DNA of 6,293 bases from Acidobacteriaceae bacterium (GTDB lineage Bacteria; Acidobacteriota; Terriglobia; Terriglobales; Acidobacteriaceae): contig PKYX01000096.1 in the NCBI GenBank assembly GCA_003132825.1, positions 13,891 through 20,183 of the forward strand, given 5' to 3'. Under the pieces are notes generated by a model. It had not been told where the DNA came from and made no database searches. It was given only the letters and a program-made list of their open reading frames with translations. The position numbers and the translations under genes are program-made. Position 1 is the stretch's first letter. Every line of letters starts with the position of its first letter. Of this stretch, positions 4,966 to 6,293 are shown piece after piece.

Positions 4966-6270
4966 TTGAATCTCACCATCGAAAAACTCGTGTATGGAGG
5001 GGATGGGCTGGCTCGTTTGCCTGCCGATGAACTTGGCCCCGGCAAGGGGGTGTTCGTACCCTTCGTTCTGCCAGGCGAACAAATAGACGCCACGCTGGTT
5101 GAACAGAAGCCGGGCTTTGTGCGCGCGCGCATGGAGAAGGTGGTGCAAGAATCCGCCCAACGCATCCAACCGTTGTGCCCGTATTTTCAGCGCTGCGGCG
5201 GCTGCCACTATCAGCACACAAGATACCAGTACCAGCTTGCGATGAAGGCCTCGATTCTGCAGGAGAACCTTCGGCGGATCGCCAAGCTGGAACTGAACCT
5301 GGAGCTCGGCATTCATCCCTCTCCGCCCTGGAACTATCGCAACCGGAGCCGCTTGAAGATTCAGACGGTGCCGAAATTCGAGCTGGGCTACTTCAAGTTC
5401 AACTCTCACGAGCTGCTGCCGGTTGAGGACTGCCCGATCAGTTCGCCGCTGATCAACCGGGCGATTGCCGCATTCTGGGAATGGGGGCGCGCTGGGCAAA
5501 CGGCGCGCGGGCTCTATGAGATCGAGTTCTTTGCCGATGCTGAGGATTCGCAGCTCCTGGTCGAACTGTATGTTGGCCCCGACCTTCCCGCGCCGGGGCA
5601 GCAATTGGCGGAGGAACTTCAGGCAACCCTTCCGCAAGTTGCAGGTGTGGTCGTATTCGAAAACTCTTCTCCGCTCCCATCCAAGCAACACAGCGGTCAG
5701 CCCAGGCAGACTGGAGTGTCTGGAGCGGGGACACTTGTCTACCGTACCGAGCGGGCAGCGTACCGCGTGAGTGCGGGGGCGTTTTTCCAGGTAAATCGAC
5801 ATTTGGTGGAGGAGTTGGTGGGCCTGGTGAGCGACGGCTACGCCGGTACAGTTGCGCTCGATCTCTACGCCGGCACCGGACTCTTCTCCTCGGTCCTATC
5901 CCGAGGATTCGCCCAGGTCATCGCGGTGGAATCGTCACAGATTTCGTACGCTGATCTGGTCCACAATTCGCCTCCGAATGTGAAGGCAGTTCGAGCCACC
6001 AGCGAACAGTACTTGCAGAAAGCTTCGGGCAAGGTGCGGGCCGACTTGGCGGTGCTCGACCCGCCGCGCAGCGGGTTGGAAACGGGAGTCCTGAACAGTT
6101 TGGTGGAATGGGGAGCGCCTCGCCTCATCTACGTGTCGTGCGATCCGGCGACTCTGGCCCGCGATCTGGGACGTTTATTGGCTGCAGGCTACCGCGTGGA
6201 GCAGGCCCATTTGGTAGATTTGTTTCCGCAGACCTATCACCTGGAAAGCGTGTTCCATCTGACGCGTTAG
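4966..6270 (+). CDS. rlmD: 23S rRNA (uracil-5-)-methyltransferase, RumA/TrmA family, with TRAM domain and Fe-S cluster
   Basis: SAM-dependent RNA m5U methyltransferase of the cytoplasm. The nearest characterised relatives methylate 23S rRNA U1939 (RlmD) or U747 (RlmC); which site applies here cannot be told from sequence. The 434-aa length is normal. Order: N-terminal TRAM RNA-binding domain (about 1-60, EKLVYGGDGLAR, PFVLPGE), 4Fe-4S cysteines C71, C77, C80 and C156 (CPYFQRCGGC, then EDCPIS), a central RNA-binding part (about 85-230), and a Rossmann methyltransferase domain (about 265-434). Key residues are present: FFQVN (273-277), LDLYAGTGLFS (298-308) for SAM, E322, LDPPRSGL (364-371), SCDPATLARDL (391-401) with nucleophile C392, and HLESV (425-429) with general-base E427. 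A Ser/Gly/Pro-rich insert (about 235-254) lies just before the TLVYRTERAAYRVS strand. TTG at 4966 puts the TRAM domain at the very start; no upstream in-frame ATG gives a better N-terminus. The gene follows the unknown ORF by 62 nt. Confidence 0.93.
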   Translation: MNLTIEKLVYGGDGLARLPADELGPGKGVFVPFVLPGEQIDATLVEQKPGFVRARMEKVVQESAQRIQPLCPYFQRCGGCHYQHTRYQYQLAMKASILQENLRRIAKLELNLELGIHPSPPWNYRNRSRLKIQTVPKFELGYFKFNSHELLPVEDCPISSPLINRAIAAFWEWGRAGQTARGLYEIEFFADAEDSQLLVELYVGPDLPAPGQQLAEELQATLPQVAGVVVFENSSPLPSKQHSGQPRQTGVSGAGTLVYRTERAAYRVSAGAFFQVNRHLVEELVGLVSDGYAGTVALDLYAGTGLFSSVLSRGFAQVIAVESSQISYADLVHNSPPNVKAVRATSEQYLQKASGKVRADLAVLDPPRSGLETGVLNSLVEWGAPRLIYVSCDPATLARDLGRLLAAGYRVEQAHLVDLFPQTYHLESVFHLTR

Positions 6271-6293
6271 CCGGATGTCGCGGCGAGCCGAGG

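Noticed and set aside
4894..5802. 302-codon open frame on the - strand opposite the rlmD-type gene
   Set aside because: Antisense to TRAM and Fe-S motifs of a confident gene; no family resemblance and no promoter or ribosome-binding signal.
1..6293. Defence system, mobile element, CRISPR array or biosynthetic cluster
   Set aside because: All recognisable genes are housekeeping; no transposase, integrase, spaced repeats, toxin-antitoxin pair or atypical base composition was seen.

Overview
The window is a compact, GC-rich bacterial chromosome segment. It carries six genes, all on the + strand, with short gaps (6 to about 113 nt) between them. The order is valS (3' part only), nadC, birA, coaX, an unrecognised gene, and an rlmD-type 23S rRNA methyltransferase. 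Protein style, codon use and this gene order suggest an Acidobacteria/Terriglobia-like genome. That is an impression from family knowledge and was not tested by a search. All six genes look like vertically inherited housekeeping DNA. I see no mobile element, CRISPR array, rRNA or tRNA gene, defence locus or toxin-antitoxin pair.

Layout: 1-1149 is the C-terminal part of valyl-tRNA synthetase, entering at the KMSKS loop and running through the anticodon-binding domain and C-terminal coiled-coil arm. 1223-2101 is nicotinate-nucleotide pyrophosphorylase (NAD synthesis). About 2215-3237 is a biotin-protein ligase with an N-terminal winged helix (biotin attachment, possibly biotin-gene repression). 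3263-4192 is type III pantothenate kinase (first step of CoA synthesis). 4199-4903 encodes a 234-aa cytoplasmic protein of unknown function. 4966-6270 is a TrmA/RumA-family Fe-S, SAM-dependent RNA m5U methyltransferase starting at TTG. No gene-free stretch exceeds about 113 nt.

Together nadC, birA and coaX form a cofactor cluster (NAD, biotin, CoA) between two translation genes (tRNA charging and rRNA modification). The spacing fits an operon. However, -10-like hexamers just before nadC, coaX and rlmD, and inside the birA leader, suggest several internal promoters. Three starts (nadC, coaX, rlmD) have no clear Shine-Dalgarno sequence and have a -10-like box 4-6 nt upstream, so leaderless transcripts are possible.

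I did not find a convincing undescribed system. The points most worth a second look are: a short peptide/DNA motif (RPGSET...GFE) that appears in-frame in both valS and the unknown gene, suggesting a dispersed coding-compatible repeat; the unknown gene itself, with an eight-G run near its start; a perfect 16-bp palindrome at the birA promoter; and the -10-at-start-codon pattern.
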